NCBI RefSeq assembly: GCF_963924675.1
Contig: NC_089220.1
Span: forward strand, 82,215,168 to 82,279,167
Direction: 5' to 3'
Source of the DNA: Phocoena phocoena
Lineage: Eukaryota; Chordata; Mammalia; Artiodactyla; Phocoenidae
DNA length: 64,000 nt
Shown one piece after another: positions 22,076 to 31,690 of the stretch. The notes under the pieces are model-generated. The model saw only the letters and a list, made by a program, of their open reading frames with translations, did not search any database and was not told the origin of the DNA. Positions within the stretch are counted from its first letter, which is position 1; each line of letters opens with the position of its first letter. The position numbers and the translations under genes are program-made.

Positions 22076-23044
22076 AAAATGGTGCAATTATGTCTTACAG
22101 CGCCTCTGCATCTCTCCTCATGGGTTCCTCCCTTGGGAGGGTCTGTAAGGTGGAAGCTAACTGAGACAAAAAACCCCGTGTATGAGGAAAGGTTCTCCAT
22201 GCCCAGGGGATGGCCTCAATTAAAGAATGTTTAGGAAAGAGAAAGCCATTGGTTGGGATCAGCTGGAATTTGCTGGAAAAGGACAATCCAGTTAAATTGA
22301 TAGGACAGTGAGGCTTTGGGCTGCTCTGAGAATCTAGGAAAAGCTACGGATCCTTCCCCAGACAAACGTATCTTTGCAGAAAGTTTTGTAGATACATTCA
22401 GGTAGTTTTCAGATCCCCTAAAACACACTCCCTGAATCAAGTTTAAGAATCCTACTATAGAGGAAAGATTCTCCTTTGAGGCAGCAGGTAATGCCTAGGA
22501 AAACACCAGGAAGGTCACCTTCCCCAGAGAACTGCCCTGGGAGTTGGAGGAACAGGAGTAGAAGGGGTTGGTCCAGGGGTCAGCCCAGAGGGTGGGGAGT
22601 GGCAACTTCTGGATTTTAAATATTTTAGGAGGGTGAGCTTTGATAAAAAATTGCACTTACCTCTCAATCAAAGTCACCCTTGGAGTGGGGAGGGCTATAA
22701 TCAGCCCGTTGAGAGCAAGGCTAATAAGGGCTGAAAAACAGCAATGACTGCAATTAAACAAAGACAATCTTGTTGGCTCCTGGGTTCTATATGAGCTAAG
22801 AAGCTACTTGGGAGGGGGTCCTTTTGGGAGAAGAGAGCTGAAACTCCCTTAACTTGGCAGAAAAGAAGGAGAAACTGCTGATTTCCAAATTCTCTGGTCC
22901 TTAGAGACTTCATCCAGTAGTAGCAACAACAATAAAAACAGTTAAGAAGCAGGAACTTGGAATTTATATTTCTCATTACTTTGAATCTGAGTTCCCTTAG
23001 CAGAGGCTTGGGTGGCGGCTGGGGTCCCATAGTTGGGAAACAAT
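22076..23044. other. unassigned sequence
   Basis: No repeat recognised. A 118-codon minus frame (22701-23057) shows no domain and partly enters the L2 to its right. Confidence 0.35.
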
Positions 23045-23480
23045 TTCTCTCATTCACTATGTAATCAGTAAATGTTTATTCAGCACCTTTGACATGACAA
23101 GCACTATGTTATACGTTGGGAATAAAGGATGCAGTGAGGGACATGGCCTCTGACTTCCTGAAGCACAAATTCTAGTTAGAGAGGTTGACAAGTGAACTGA
23201 CCGTTAGTGTGATACAGGGGAACCCCATGGGGAGTCATCCTAACCAAGTTTGTGGAGATACTTCCTGGAGGAAATGGAGACTTGAAGGATGGGTTGAGGT
23301 TAAGAGGAGAAGAGGGAGGACCAGAGTGTTCCAGGAGGAGGGGACTGCCCATGTGACCAGGCTGGTGCTTTAGAGAAACTGAGTGAAGGTGAGGTGAGGG
23401 AGGGAGCCATAAGAGATGAGATACTACTTGTAGACAGGTTCTGGGCCACAGGGTGAGGCTTCGTAGGATATTCCGAGGTT
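23045..23480 (-). repeat. L2 LINE 3' segment
   Basis: Inverted L2 order: cagtaaatgtttattcagca, tgacaagcactatgttatac, tggcctctgacttcctgaag, cttcctggaggaaatggaga, cagagtgttccaggaggagg. About 430 bp. Confidence 0.62.
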
Positions 23481-24646
23481 AGAACTTAAACCCAAGGACA
23501 AGAAAGAGCACTGAAAGGTTGGTGGGGAGGGATGACCCAATGCTCCATTCGGCCTGGGATGACAGCACCAGGAAGAGAGAGCTGGACAGATGCCTCATGT
23601 TAATATGCTATTTGCCACATACTTGTGCCTTTCAGGCTCTTAAGGACAGAAGAGACCAGAACTACTCTGTCCCATGTACCTGTCCAGGCCCACACACAGG
23701 TGCATGATACCCTGTGGGTCTGGATGTGGACTTGAGAAATGAATCAACCCTCACACATTTTTGTTTCTCATCCTTTTTTATGCACCCCAGTGTTATGCAT
23801 CTGATGCAACTGAGGATGGTACTCCTACTTGGAGGTTCTTTAGAGACAACGCTTACATCCTACCCCATGGAGGACACAGAGGCATGGGAGATATAATCGT
23901 GGGCTCTTTCTTCTCTTGCCTCATCCATTAACCAACTACCATAAGAAGAGTCTCATCTGATTGGTGAGCTAGAGAAGCAGCGCTGAACGTATGTGGCGTC
24001 CTCTCTATGGGGAGCCACTTCTTGTCAGGATCCCACTGCTCTGCCCATACCTTTGGAGCTTACCAGGGCATGCTCTGCCTCTGCAGTGGGGAGACCTGTG
24101 CTTCAGACTGCAGATTCTACTTACAGGAGACTCAACAAGATCTCATATTGTTTGTAGATCAAGCTGTGTTCTAAAATTCAGCTAGCCCGGTAATAAAGCT
24201 GATGTTTTAGTTTGCATCTTTCTGATTTGTATCCATCTCTCATTTGGTTCTGAATTCAAGAGGGGAATAAACAAATGTTATCACTTAATCCCTGGAAACC
24301 TCAGAAGTGACAGAATCACTGACTTTTCCTTATCCACACTTGGATTGCTGGTTTTTCGTCTTATCTTCACTAATGTCTGGTTGTGACGGAAGACTCATCC
24401 TTATGGATCCAATTTACTTATTAAACCTTATGACAGGGCTGTCTATATAGTGGGAGGAATCTGACCCCTCCCCTTCCACACACGCACAACTAGCACTTAA
24501 TTTCTATCCCTTCCCCCAGGAACAAAATGAGACAACTGGCCAGCTTAGGGATGGGAACTTGGTGTTGTGGCTTTATCCTCCATCCACAGCATTTGGAGAA
24601 CTGATGGGGAGATTAGACAATGGTAAGAGGTGGGGAGGGGGAAGCT
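23481..24646. other. unassigned sequence, possible LTR 3' end near 24190-24280
   Basis: The segment ggtaataaagctgatgtttt followed by gcatctttctgatttgtatc and a gaggggaataaacaaatg run resembles the R-U5 end of some mammalian endogenous retroviral LTRs, but no left end or duplication is visible. The remainder holds no recognised feature. Confidence 0.25.
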
Positions 24647-24829
24647 GGGCCTCTCACTGTTGTGGCCTCTCCCGTTGCGGAGCGCAGGCTCCGGACACGC
24701 AGGCTCAGCGGCCATGGCTCACGGGCCCAGCCGCTCTGCGGCATGCGGGATCTTCCCAGGCCGGGGCACGAACCCGTGTCCCCTGCATCGGCAGGCGGAC
24801 TCTCAACCACTGCGCCACCAGGGAAGCCC
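24647..24829 (-). mobile_element. CHR SINE, short form, lacking its A-tail
   Basis: Reverse copy that starts abruptly at gggcctctcactgttgtggc. The complement of the SINE 3' end (the taccgc segment and A-tail) is missing, while the 5' end is complete (ccaccagggaagccc). No target-site duplication is visible. Sequence is close to the other young copies. Confidence 0.92.
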
Positions 24830-25656
24830 TGGAGAGCTTTCTTATCCTCCTATGTGTCTAGGGAATTAGTTTTTGGATATTAACCTCATTCCTAGATCCA
24901 TCTTATTTTGCCTAACCTTATTTTCCCTTTCTCTTATTTTCTTAGTTATTTAAATTTATTTTATCTTACTTCACTGTATGCATCTTTATAAATTGCTTAA
25001 ATTGTTTTAGCCACAGGGTAGGGGATAGATAAATAAATAGTATCCTCCCCAAATATTCAAGTCCTTTCAGATCTGCTTGGCCGCACAATCTGCTTTGACA
25101 CATAGAGTTTTATAATTTAGAAACACTCTGGTTCATGCAATCAATGAAAACATGGCAAAGTCCAAGATAAATGATTTTAAAATATTATTTGTATCACTGC
25201 CATCCTCTACTAATACTGATTTTTTAGATCTGTTTTTATTTTCAATTTATATTTAAATTAATTCAATAACTTTTAATGGCTACTTTATCTCTGAAACATA
25301 TGCAGAGACTAGCCTCTACTGATCCTTGAGCCTCAAGGTTCAACCTAATTAGTATCAACCTAATTAGTATTCTCTTCCTAACTAACTCTGGGCAAAATCT
25401 AAACACTCCTTGTTAATTGCTTCAGTGCTTCACTGAAGCGTTTCTCTAGATTTTGAAGAATAATGTTAGATAATCATGCTTTGCTTCGGGAAGGGTTGGA
25501 GCAAGCAGACTCTTCTGAGTATTTCACTGCTGCAAAAACCAATCAACAGAGTAGTCTGAGAAAGAATGATGGACTTATGGAGGTGGTGGTGGTAGCTCGG
25601 ATTTCACTGAGGTCAGAAACCTATATTTCTTCAGAGGCATCATCCGTTCTGCATTT
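24830..25656. other. unassigned AT-rich sequence with a 15-bp tandem duplication
   Basis: AT-rich (24900-25300). CAACCTAATTAGTAT is repeated exactly in tandem at 25341-25355 and 25356-25370. No repeat family or exon recognised. Confidence 0.45.
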
Positions 25657-25669
25657 AAAAATCATTCAG
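25657..25669 (+). repeat. target-site duplication shared by SINE and L1, copy 1
   Basis: AAAAATCATTCAG, repeated at 25886-25898 after the SINE; its core AAATCATTC also appears at 26362-26370 after the L1. Confidence 0.9.
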
Positions 25670-25862
25670 GGGGCTTCCCTGGTGGCGCAGTGGTTGAGAG
25701 TCCGCCTGCCGATGCAGGGGACACGGGTTCGTGCACCAGTCGGGGAAGATCCCACATGACGTGGAGTGGCTGGGCCCGTGAGCCATGGCCGCTGAGGCTG
25801 CGTGTCCGGAGCCTGTGCTCTGCAACAGGAGAGGCCACAACAATGAGAGGCCCATGTACCGC

Positions 25863-25885
<23 letters not shown>
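25670..25885 (+). mobile_element. CHR SINE, short form
   Basis: Complete plus-strand copy with gggcttccctggtggcgcag start and a long A-tail. It is inserted precisely in the 5' target-site duplication of the L1 that follows, duplicating AAAAATCATTCAG. Confidence 0.96.
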
Positions 25886-25894
<9 letters not shown>

Positions 25895-25898
25895 TCAG

Positions 25899-26243
25899 GA
25901 AATAATGCCATTTGCAGCAATATGGATGGGCCTAGAAATTATCATGCTAAGTAAGTCAGAAAGAGAAAGACAAATACCACATGATATCACTTATATGTGG
26001 AATCTGAGATCTGACACAAATGAACTCACTTATGAAACAGAATCAGACCCACAGACAATAGAAAATAAACTTGTGGTTACCCAAGTGGAGAGGGAGGGAG
26101 TGAAGGGATAAATTAGGAGTATGGGATTAACAGATACAAACTACTATACATAAAATAGATAAACAACAAGGACCTACTGTATAGCACAGGGAACTATATT
26201 CAATATATTATAATAACCTATAATGGAAAAGAATCTGAAAAAG

Positions 26244-26291
<48 letters not shown>

Positions 26292-26361
26292 CATATATAT
26301 AAAACTGAATCACCTTGCTGTACACCTGAAACACTGTAAATCAACTATACTTCAATAGAAG
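25899..26361 (+). mobile_element. L1 LINE 3'-end fragment
   Basis: Starts in the ORF2 C-terminus (aataatgccatttgcagcaa), runs through the 3' UTR (taaaatagataaacaacaag, actgtatagcacagggaact) to a ttcaatagaag end. Flanked by AAATCATTC on the right (26362-26370) and left (within 25657-25669 and 25886-25898). A (GT)19 array has grown inside the 3' UTR. Confidence 0.9.
26251..26288 (+). repeat. (GT)19 microsatellite
   Basis: Pure GT array inside the L1 3' UTR at the place where related copies have a short TATATGTATA stretch, followed by tatacatatatat. Confidence 0.97.
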
Positions 26362-26370
26362 AAATCATTC

Positions 26371-27627
26371 CGTCCCACAGTGATATTTGTTTGAAGCCTA
26401 TCTCCATCTGTTCTAAAAGGCGTTTTGTGACTTCACCTTTAGCAAGCCTTTGTTCAGTGACTACTGTGTTAGGTGCATCCACATCTCCCAGAGTTCTGGC
26501 TCTGGTTCTAGTTCCTTCCCAGAGGTTTACAAGGAGGGAAATTCACAGCCTGACTCTATGGTCTGATATTTCAGTTTACTGCTTCTCTAGTCCAATGACC
26601 CTGTCTTCTATATGACTGCCTCTTTAGTACCAAATTCACAGTCTCATGTCTCAGTCAACCCACTTTTTAAATTTCTGACTGTATTTTCCTTACAGTCCAG
26701 AACACACGAGACTGTGCATTAATTAAATAAGCATTCTGTTCCTTGGTCCTTCCCATTTCCACCTTTTTTCTTGCTTACCTTTCTACTACTGCTTTGCGTG
26801 GCACACATATCTGTGTGCATCTGCTGAGTTGGCAGACTGGCAAGTCCAGTGTGTATTGGGACATAGAAGATACCACTCGGTAATAACAAATTTGGTAGGA
26901 AAACTTTCTCTTCCTTAAGATTAAAAGGGAGGAACCGTGCTCCATATTAAAAGGATGGTACATATAATTATCCCAGCTGTAAATAAAAGTCCTCCACCGT
27001 GGTTAGGAGAAGGAGTCTCACAGCCCTGGGCCTCCAAAAGAAACAACTCAGTGGTATCAGATGCCCTTTGTCTTCTGTGTTCAGGGGCCACAGAAACTGA
27101 AGCTTGACCTTAGGGGCTCATGGCCATTTCTTCTGTTGACTGTGATCATCTGAACCAATAGTCCAAGACAGTGATTCTCCTGTCAGACTGTCACCCAGAA
27201 GCAGGGGGCTTCCATTCAAAAGCAAAAGCACCTAGAAGCCGTATTCTCTATGACCTTTCCTGCTTCCTTTCAGCCATTGCCGTATCGAGCTATTCCTGAA
27301 ATGATTCCAAGCGTGACTGCCAATTGTGATTGCATCTCCTCCTGTCTTCAGCTCACACAGTCCCCAGCAGGGGTGTGATGGCGCTGACATCCAATCCTCC
27401 ACACCTTGGTAATCGCAGGTGTGTAATCTGTCCTCTAGACCTCCATGCCCAGCCTTCACAACACCAGTTCACTTGAGTTGTGGAATTCTATAGGCAAGGA
27501 AAGGATGTGCATCACCAGCTGGTCTTTTTCTGGCAACTGAATTTAAAATAATTATGACCACCTGTTCTGTTCTGGGACTATGCTGGATGCTGGAGAGACC
27601 ATATGGAAAGAGGAAGCTATAAGAAAG
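26371..27627. other. unassigned sequence
   Basis: No repeat or exon recognised in about 1.25 kb. Confidence 0.4.
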
Positions 27628-27812
27628 CCATTCATTCATTCATTCATTTAGCACAAACTTCTTGCCTGCTTACCATGCATCAGACAGTGTTCCAGCTGCT
27701 GAAAAATACAGCAGTAAACAAAAAACGTGGTGTCCTCATGGAAATTACATTTCAGTGAGTAGAGACAAAAAACAATAAATAAGTAAACGAGTAAAAGATA
27801 TCAGGTTGTGAT
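27628..27812 (-). repeat. L2-type LINE 3' end, left part
   Basis: Begins with (CATT)5 and gcacaaacttcttgcctgct, then gcagtaaacaaaaaacgtgg and aataaataagtaaacgagta, in inverted L2-like order. It breaks at gttgtgata and resumes at 28191. Confidence 0.55.
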
Positions 27813-28190
27813 AGTCTTTGAAATGTGTGGACTTGGGCAGACTATATTCCCAATTACCAAATCAAACACTAATCCGGATGCTGCTGTGAATGTATTTTGT
27901 AGATATAATTAAGGTCCATGATCTGTTGATTTTAAGAGAGATTATCCTAGAGAATCTGGGCAGGCCTGTTTCAATCAGCTGAAAGGCCTTAAAAGCAGGG
28001 CTGAGGCTCCCCTGAGAGAAGAAGAAATTCTTTTGTGGATGGCAGTTTTAGCCCCTGTCCTTCCTGTTGACCTGTCCTATAAATACTGGACTTCTTCAGG
28101 CAGTCCCCACAGTTGCATAAGCTAATTCCTTGCAGTAAACCCCTTCATATTATTTTCTATTGATTCTGCTTCTCTGGCTGAAACCTGACA
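27813..28190 (+). mobile_element. LTR-like element (MaLR/ERVL type) splitting an L2
   Basis: About 380 bp with atccggatgctgctgtgaat, gtattttgtagatataatta, tcagctgaaaggccttaaaa, and a right end gattctgcttctctggctga then cctgaca, an order seen in mammalian MaLR-type LTRs. The flanks read as continuous L2-like sequence when it is removed, so it is an insertion. No internal viral genes are present. Exact ends and duplication are unresolved. Confidence 0.5.
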
Positions 28191-28262
28191 GATAAAATTC
28201 TATGAAGAAAAATGAAGCAGGAAAGGGAGATAAGCCTGGTTGGGGACATGGATATATAGATA
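28191..28262 (-). repeat. L2-type LINE, right part of split copy
   Basis: ttctatgaagaaaaatgaagc, aggaaagggagataagcc continues the element broken at 27812. Confidence 0.5.
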
Positions 28263-28384
28263 ATTAAAATGGAATTTATACCTGCTATCATAGAGTTATG
28301 GGTAAAGAACTAGAGTAACACAGTAAAAGTAGTGATTTTACTAGTACAGAAAATTTTGCTTTGGAGAAAGGAGTACAGCTCAAA

Positions 28385-28545
28385 TACTGTGGGATAGTAA
28401 GCAGGTTACTTTCTTTTTCTGAAACTTTTTCAATTTTTTGATGTCTAATATAGTAATGCAACTTCATATGAATATCATGGAAATAAGATAAGACTGTCAA
28501 ACATAAAGCACCTAGCACTATACCTGGCACATAATGAACTCTATT
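28385..28545 (+). repeat. MIR SINE, diverged
   Basis: agcaggttactttctttttct, tttgatgtctaatatagtaa, gactgtcaaacataaagcac, ctagcactatacctggcaca in MIR order with an intact 3' end. Confidence 0.52.
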
Positions 28546-28711
28546 TTCTTTTATTTTTTAAAAAAATGTCCTCCTCACTAATACCAACAGACATATCTGA
28601 TGTGTAAATCATAGCAATTCAGCATCATCTTGACTTCCTATGTTTTCCCATGCACCTGTGGCCAACCCATGCTCAAGGCAGACAAGTAATGAAGCCTGCT
28701 CAAGGCATGTA

Positions 28712-28786
28712 CTGTGTTGGCCAAAAAGGTCGTTCAGGTTTTTCCATAACATCTCAAAATCCGAACGAGCTTTTTGGCCAACCCAA
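28712..28786 (+). mobile_element. mariner-type MITE, 75 bp, near-palindromic
   Basis: CTGTGTTGGCCAAAAAGGTC at the left and GCTTTTTGGCCAACCCAA at the right, TA on both sides (28710-28711 and 28787-28788). The interior (gttcaggtttttccataaca / tctcaaaatccgaacgag) is itself nearly self-complementary, so the whole element can fold into one long hairpin. Confidence 0.9.
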
Positions 28787-28788
28787 TA

Positions 28789-29399
28789 GTTAGTGGGATA
28801 ATGCAGGTTGATGAGCCAGAGAAGAGAATGAATGGGAATTACATACATATGGATGGAGGAGGATTAGGCTTATGTGAAAAAAAACCAGTCTACTCCATTT
28901 TCCCCTATTATCTTAAAACTTTTCCCAACTCTCTATTAAGTCTTCAGAGAAATATCTGGTATATTCTAGTTGCTCTTTAAATATCTTCCAAATACAGTGA
29001 TGCATCAATGAATGAGCTCAATTCTTTAAAGGCTTCAACTACAATCTTCTAGTGCATGCCTTCTTATTGTCAAAGAACTTCCGACAGTTGATGGGGAGAA
29101 AAGAAATGGAGAGGAATGTTCTGTAGAATGTATTTCAAATGGTAGTTTCTGGGTAAGGGAAATTACTGTCATTTTTTTATACACTGGCGGTGAGAAAAAG
29201 CACGGGAGAGCAAAATTCTGCTAGGAATAGTTCACGTTATTATCTACACTCCTCCTTACTCGGGTTAACTGAACAGGAAAACACATTTCCAGGGTTGTTC
29301 TGCTCCTGAGAGAGGTGGTGCAGTACTCATGCCTGTGGTTCCTTTGGAATAGGATGAACCTCCAGCCTTCTGGGGGTTCGTGTCTTTCAGGGGTGCCTT
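28789..29399. other. unassigned sequence
   Basis: Nothing recognised between the MITE and the next SINE. Confidence 0.4.
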
Positions 29400-29414
29400 A
29401 AATCTAAAGCGGCA

Positions 29415-29623
29415 GGGCTTCCCTGGTGGCGCAGTGGTTGAGAGTCCGCCTGCCGATGCAGGGGACGCGGGTTCGTGCCCCGGTCCGAGAAGATCCCACA
29501 TGCTGCAGAGCAGCTGGGCCCGTGAGCCATGGCCGCTGAGCCTGTGCGTCCGGAGCCTGTGCTTGGCAACAGGAGAGGGCACAACAGTGAGAGGCCCGCG
29601 TACCGCAAAAAATAAATAAACAA
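29415..29623 (+). mobile_element. CHR SINE, short form
   Basis: Plus-strand copy with a mixed AAAAAATAAATAAAC tail. Flanked by AAATCTAAAGCGG (29400-29412 and 29624-29636), a perfect 13-bp duplication. Confidence 0.96.
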
Positions 29624-29749
29624 AAATCTAAAGCGGTATCTGAGACAACTGTTGCTGCTTCTAGTTCAGCGTTATCACTGGATGGCAAGGGGTTACCTTC
29701 CCACACCTCCTTCAACTAAACAAAGGCTAGAATGAATTTTCAGTCCAAG

Positions 29750-29860
29750 CATTTTTTCCGTGTCTACCATGTACTAACTATAGGTCTAGGTGGTAGAGAC
29801 CCATCAATGCACAAGTCAGGCACGTTCCTGTTTTCATGTTGGTCACTTTAGAAGTGAAAT
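29750..29860 (-). repeat. L2 LINE fragment
   Basis: tgtctaccatgtactaacta, taggtctaggtggtagagac, tcaggcacgttcctgttttc in inverted L2 order. A short MIR-like start (taatatttattaagcactaa) follows at 29878. Confidence 0.42.
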
Positions 29861-29924
29861 GTCTAAATGGGACACCTAATATTTATTAAGCACTAAGTCT
29901 ATGCAAGTCCTCTGTCTAGGTAAT

Positions 29925-30235
29925 GGAAGGTGGGGCAGCCCAAAGGGTCACCAGTGATGCTCCTGCAGATGGGAGGAGGGCTTGGAATGGGAAGCTGGAC
30001 ACAAGGGGAAGGAGAGGACACTGCAGTCCAGCTGGTGGTGTCAGTAGAGGCCTGACAGATGTGGTGCGAGTCCCGGACAGACTGGGGTTCACAGCGAAAG
30101 GGGTGGGTGACAGCAAGCCTTTGAGGAGCTAGGGTTTGGATAGAAGATTGAGGCAGACATCAGTCTCGGGGAAACAGGACTCAGGTACCTGCATCAGGTG
30201 CCTAAGGAGTTGGACAGATGACTACAACTGTGAGC
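29925..30235. other. unassigned sequence
   Basis: Slightly GC-richer, with overlapping short open frames on both strands; no repeat or exon recognised. Confidence 0.4.
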
Positions 30236-30297
30236 CTCAATCTAGTGCCTGGTACATAATAAGAGCTCAATAAATATTTACCAAATGAATAAAAGGA
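30236..30297 (+). repeat. L2/MIR 3' end
   Basis: tagtgcctggtacataataa, gagctcaataaatatttacc, aaatgaataaaa is a classic L2/MIR terminus. Confidence 0.6.
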
Positions 30298-30603
30298 CAG
30301 AAGGAATGCCATTGACACTTGCATCAGAACCACTGAACCAGAGTTCCTCTCATTAGAGTCAGGATTTCTTCCAGGGCTTTGGGGAGACCTGTGCTCTGAA
30401 ACAAAAGTCACCTGACCCCGTTGTAGAGACTGGTGAGGTCTGCAGGAAGGCTGCTAGTTTTGCCTGGTGTGCTATCTGGCCTGCTCTCTGATTTAACACG
30501 GATGATCACTGCTACCCTACCTGGATTTACCTGAGTACCACTCCTAGTGAGGTTGGACATTTTGATGGGAGGTCAGGACCATCTGCTATTACTTCTTCTA
30601 CAG

Positions 30604-30840
30604 CAGGGGTCCCCAACCCCCAACCACTGGGCCAGGGACCGATACTGGTCCTCGGCCTGTTAGGAACCAAGCCGCACAGCAGGAGGTGAGTGGAGGGCGA
30701 GCGAGCGAAGCTTCACCTGCCGCTCCCCATCGCTCCCCATTGCTCCCATTACTGCCTGAACCATCCCCCCGCCCCCCCACCCTGTCCATGGAAAAACTGT
30801 CTTCCATGAAACCAGTCCCTGGTGCCAAAAAGGACCACTG
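30604..30840 (+). mobile_element. hAT DNA transposon, MER1 type (non-autonomous)
   Basis: CAGGGGTCCCCAACCCC start, gttaggaaccaagccgcaca, gcaggaggtgagtggagg and catggaaaaactgtcttcca blocks, and a ggtgccaaaaaggaccactg end are characteristic of MER1. An 8-bp duplication ttctacag/ttctacat (30596-30603 and 30841-30848) matches hAT insertion. At about 237 bp the central part is shorter than the usual element, and no transposase is encoded. Confidence 0.92.
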
Positions 30841-30848
30841 TTCTACAT

Positions 30849-31421
30849 TATAATATAACCCCAGATAAACTGGAGAATATTTGGAGGAAGATTTTTGGAT
30901 AAAGCTAGAGTCTGCTGGAGCCTCATTCAGGTTCGGTATTGATGGTGCTAATTGGGTCAACTTTTTCTTACCAAATGTCTGTGTCAAAGCTATTACTTCT
31001 CCTGCCCACCACTGAGAAATCTATTGAACTTTGCGTGAGGAAAAAACACAGACATACGTATATATAATATACGTGTATATCTTATAGATGAATATTACAG
31101 ATACACATTGTATTTATATTTAGTATTATCAGATTAATATGAGGACCTGACTCTAGAGAGAATCAATGGGAAGAGCATGGTGAGCAGCTGACAGCAAAGG
31201 TGAGCTCAGAAGCCAGGGCAGAGACAGTGATCTCTGCCACCATTTACACTGTCCCTTAGTGTGGGTAGCCCCAGGTCAGTGAATATCACATAAAGACAGA
31301 AGGAATAAGAAGGTGAACTCTGTACCAGATGCGGGCTGAGAAAGAGGTGCTGGCACTGTCAGGAGTTCCTCACTGGGTAGGCAGTTAGCACGGGCTGGGG
31401 TAAAGGGAATAATACCTATGG
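30849..31421. other. unassigned sequence
   Basis: AT-rich patch near 31060-31130 (tatatataatatacgtgta); otherwise nothing recognised. Confidence 0.4.
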
Positions 31422-31690
31422 CAGTCATCCTTAATTGAGGACTTCCTTTGTACCACCCCTGTGCTATAGGCTTTATACACACTATCTCAACATTTTCCTC
31501 ACATAGCCCTGGGAGGTATGTATTATTATCCCCATTTTTCAGATGAGGAAACTGAGGCTTATCAAGATCAGCTGACTGGTCTAGAGAGTCTGCCTGCTAT
31601 GTGGTATGCACTCCATAAATATTTCTTAAATGAATGAATAAGGCCACACAGCTGGTAAGAGGCAGATCTGGGATTTGTGCTTAGGCTATC
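31422..31690 (-). repeat. MIR SINE split by an L2/MIR 3'-end insertion
   Basis: Inverted MIR runs ggaggtatgtattattatcc, ccatttttcagatgaggaaa, ctgaggctta to about 31570. About 70 bp of plus-oriented terminus (tatgcactccataaatattt, taaatgaatgaata) then intervenes, and the MIR resumes ggccacacagctggtaagag, gcagatctgggatttgtgc. The inner piece must be the later arrival. Confidence 0.6.

Noticed and set aside
27628..27650. CRISPR-like or other spaced repeat
   Set aside because: Simple (CATT)n at an inverted L2 end; there are no spaced repeats anywhere in the window.
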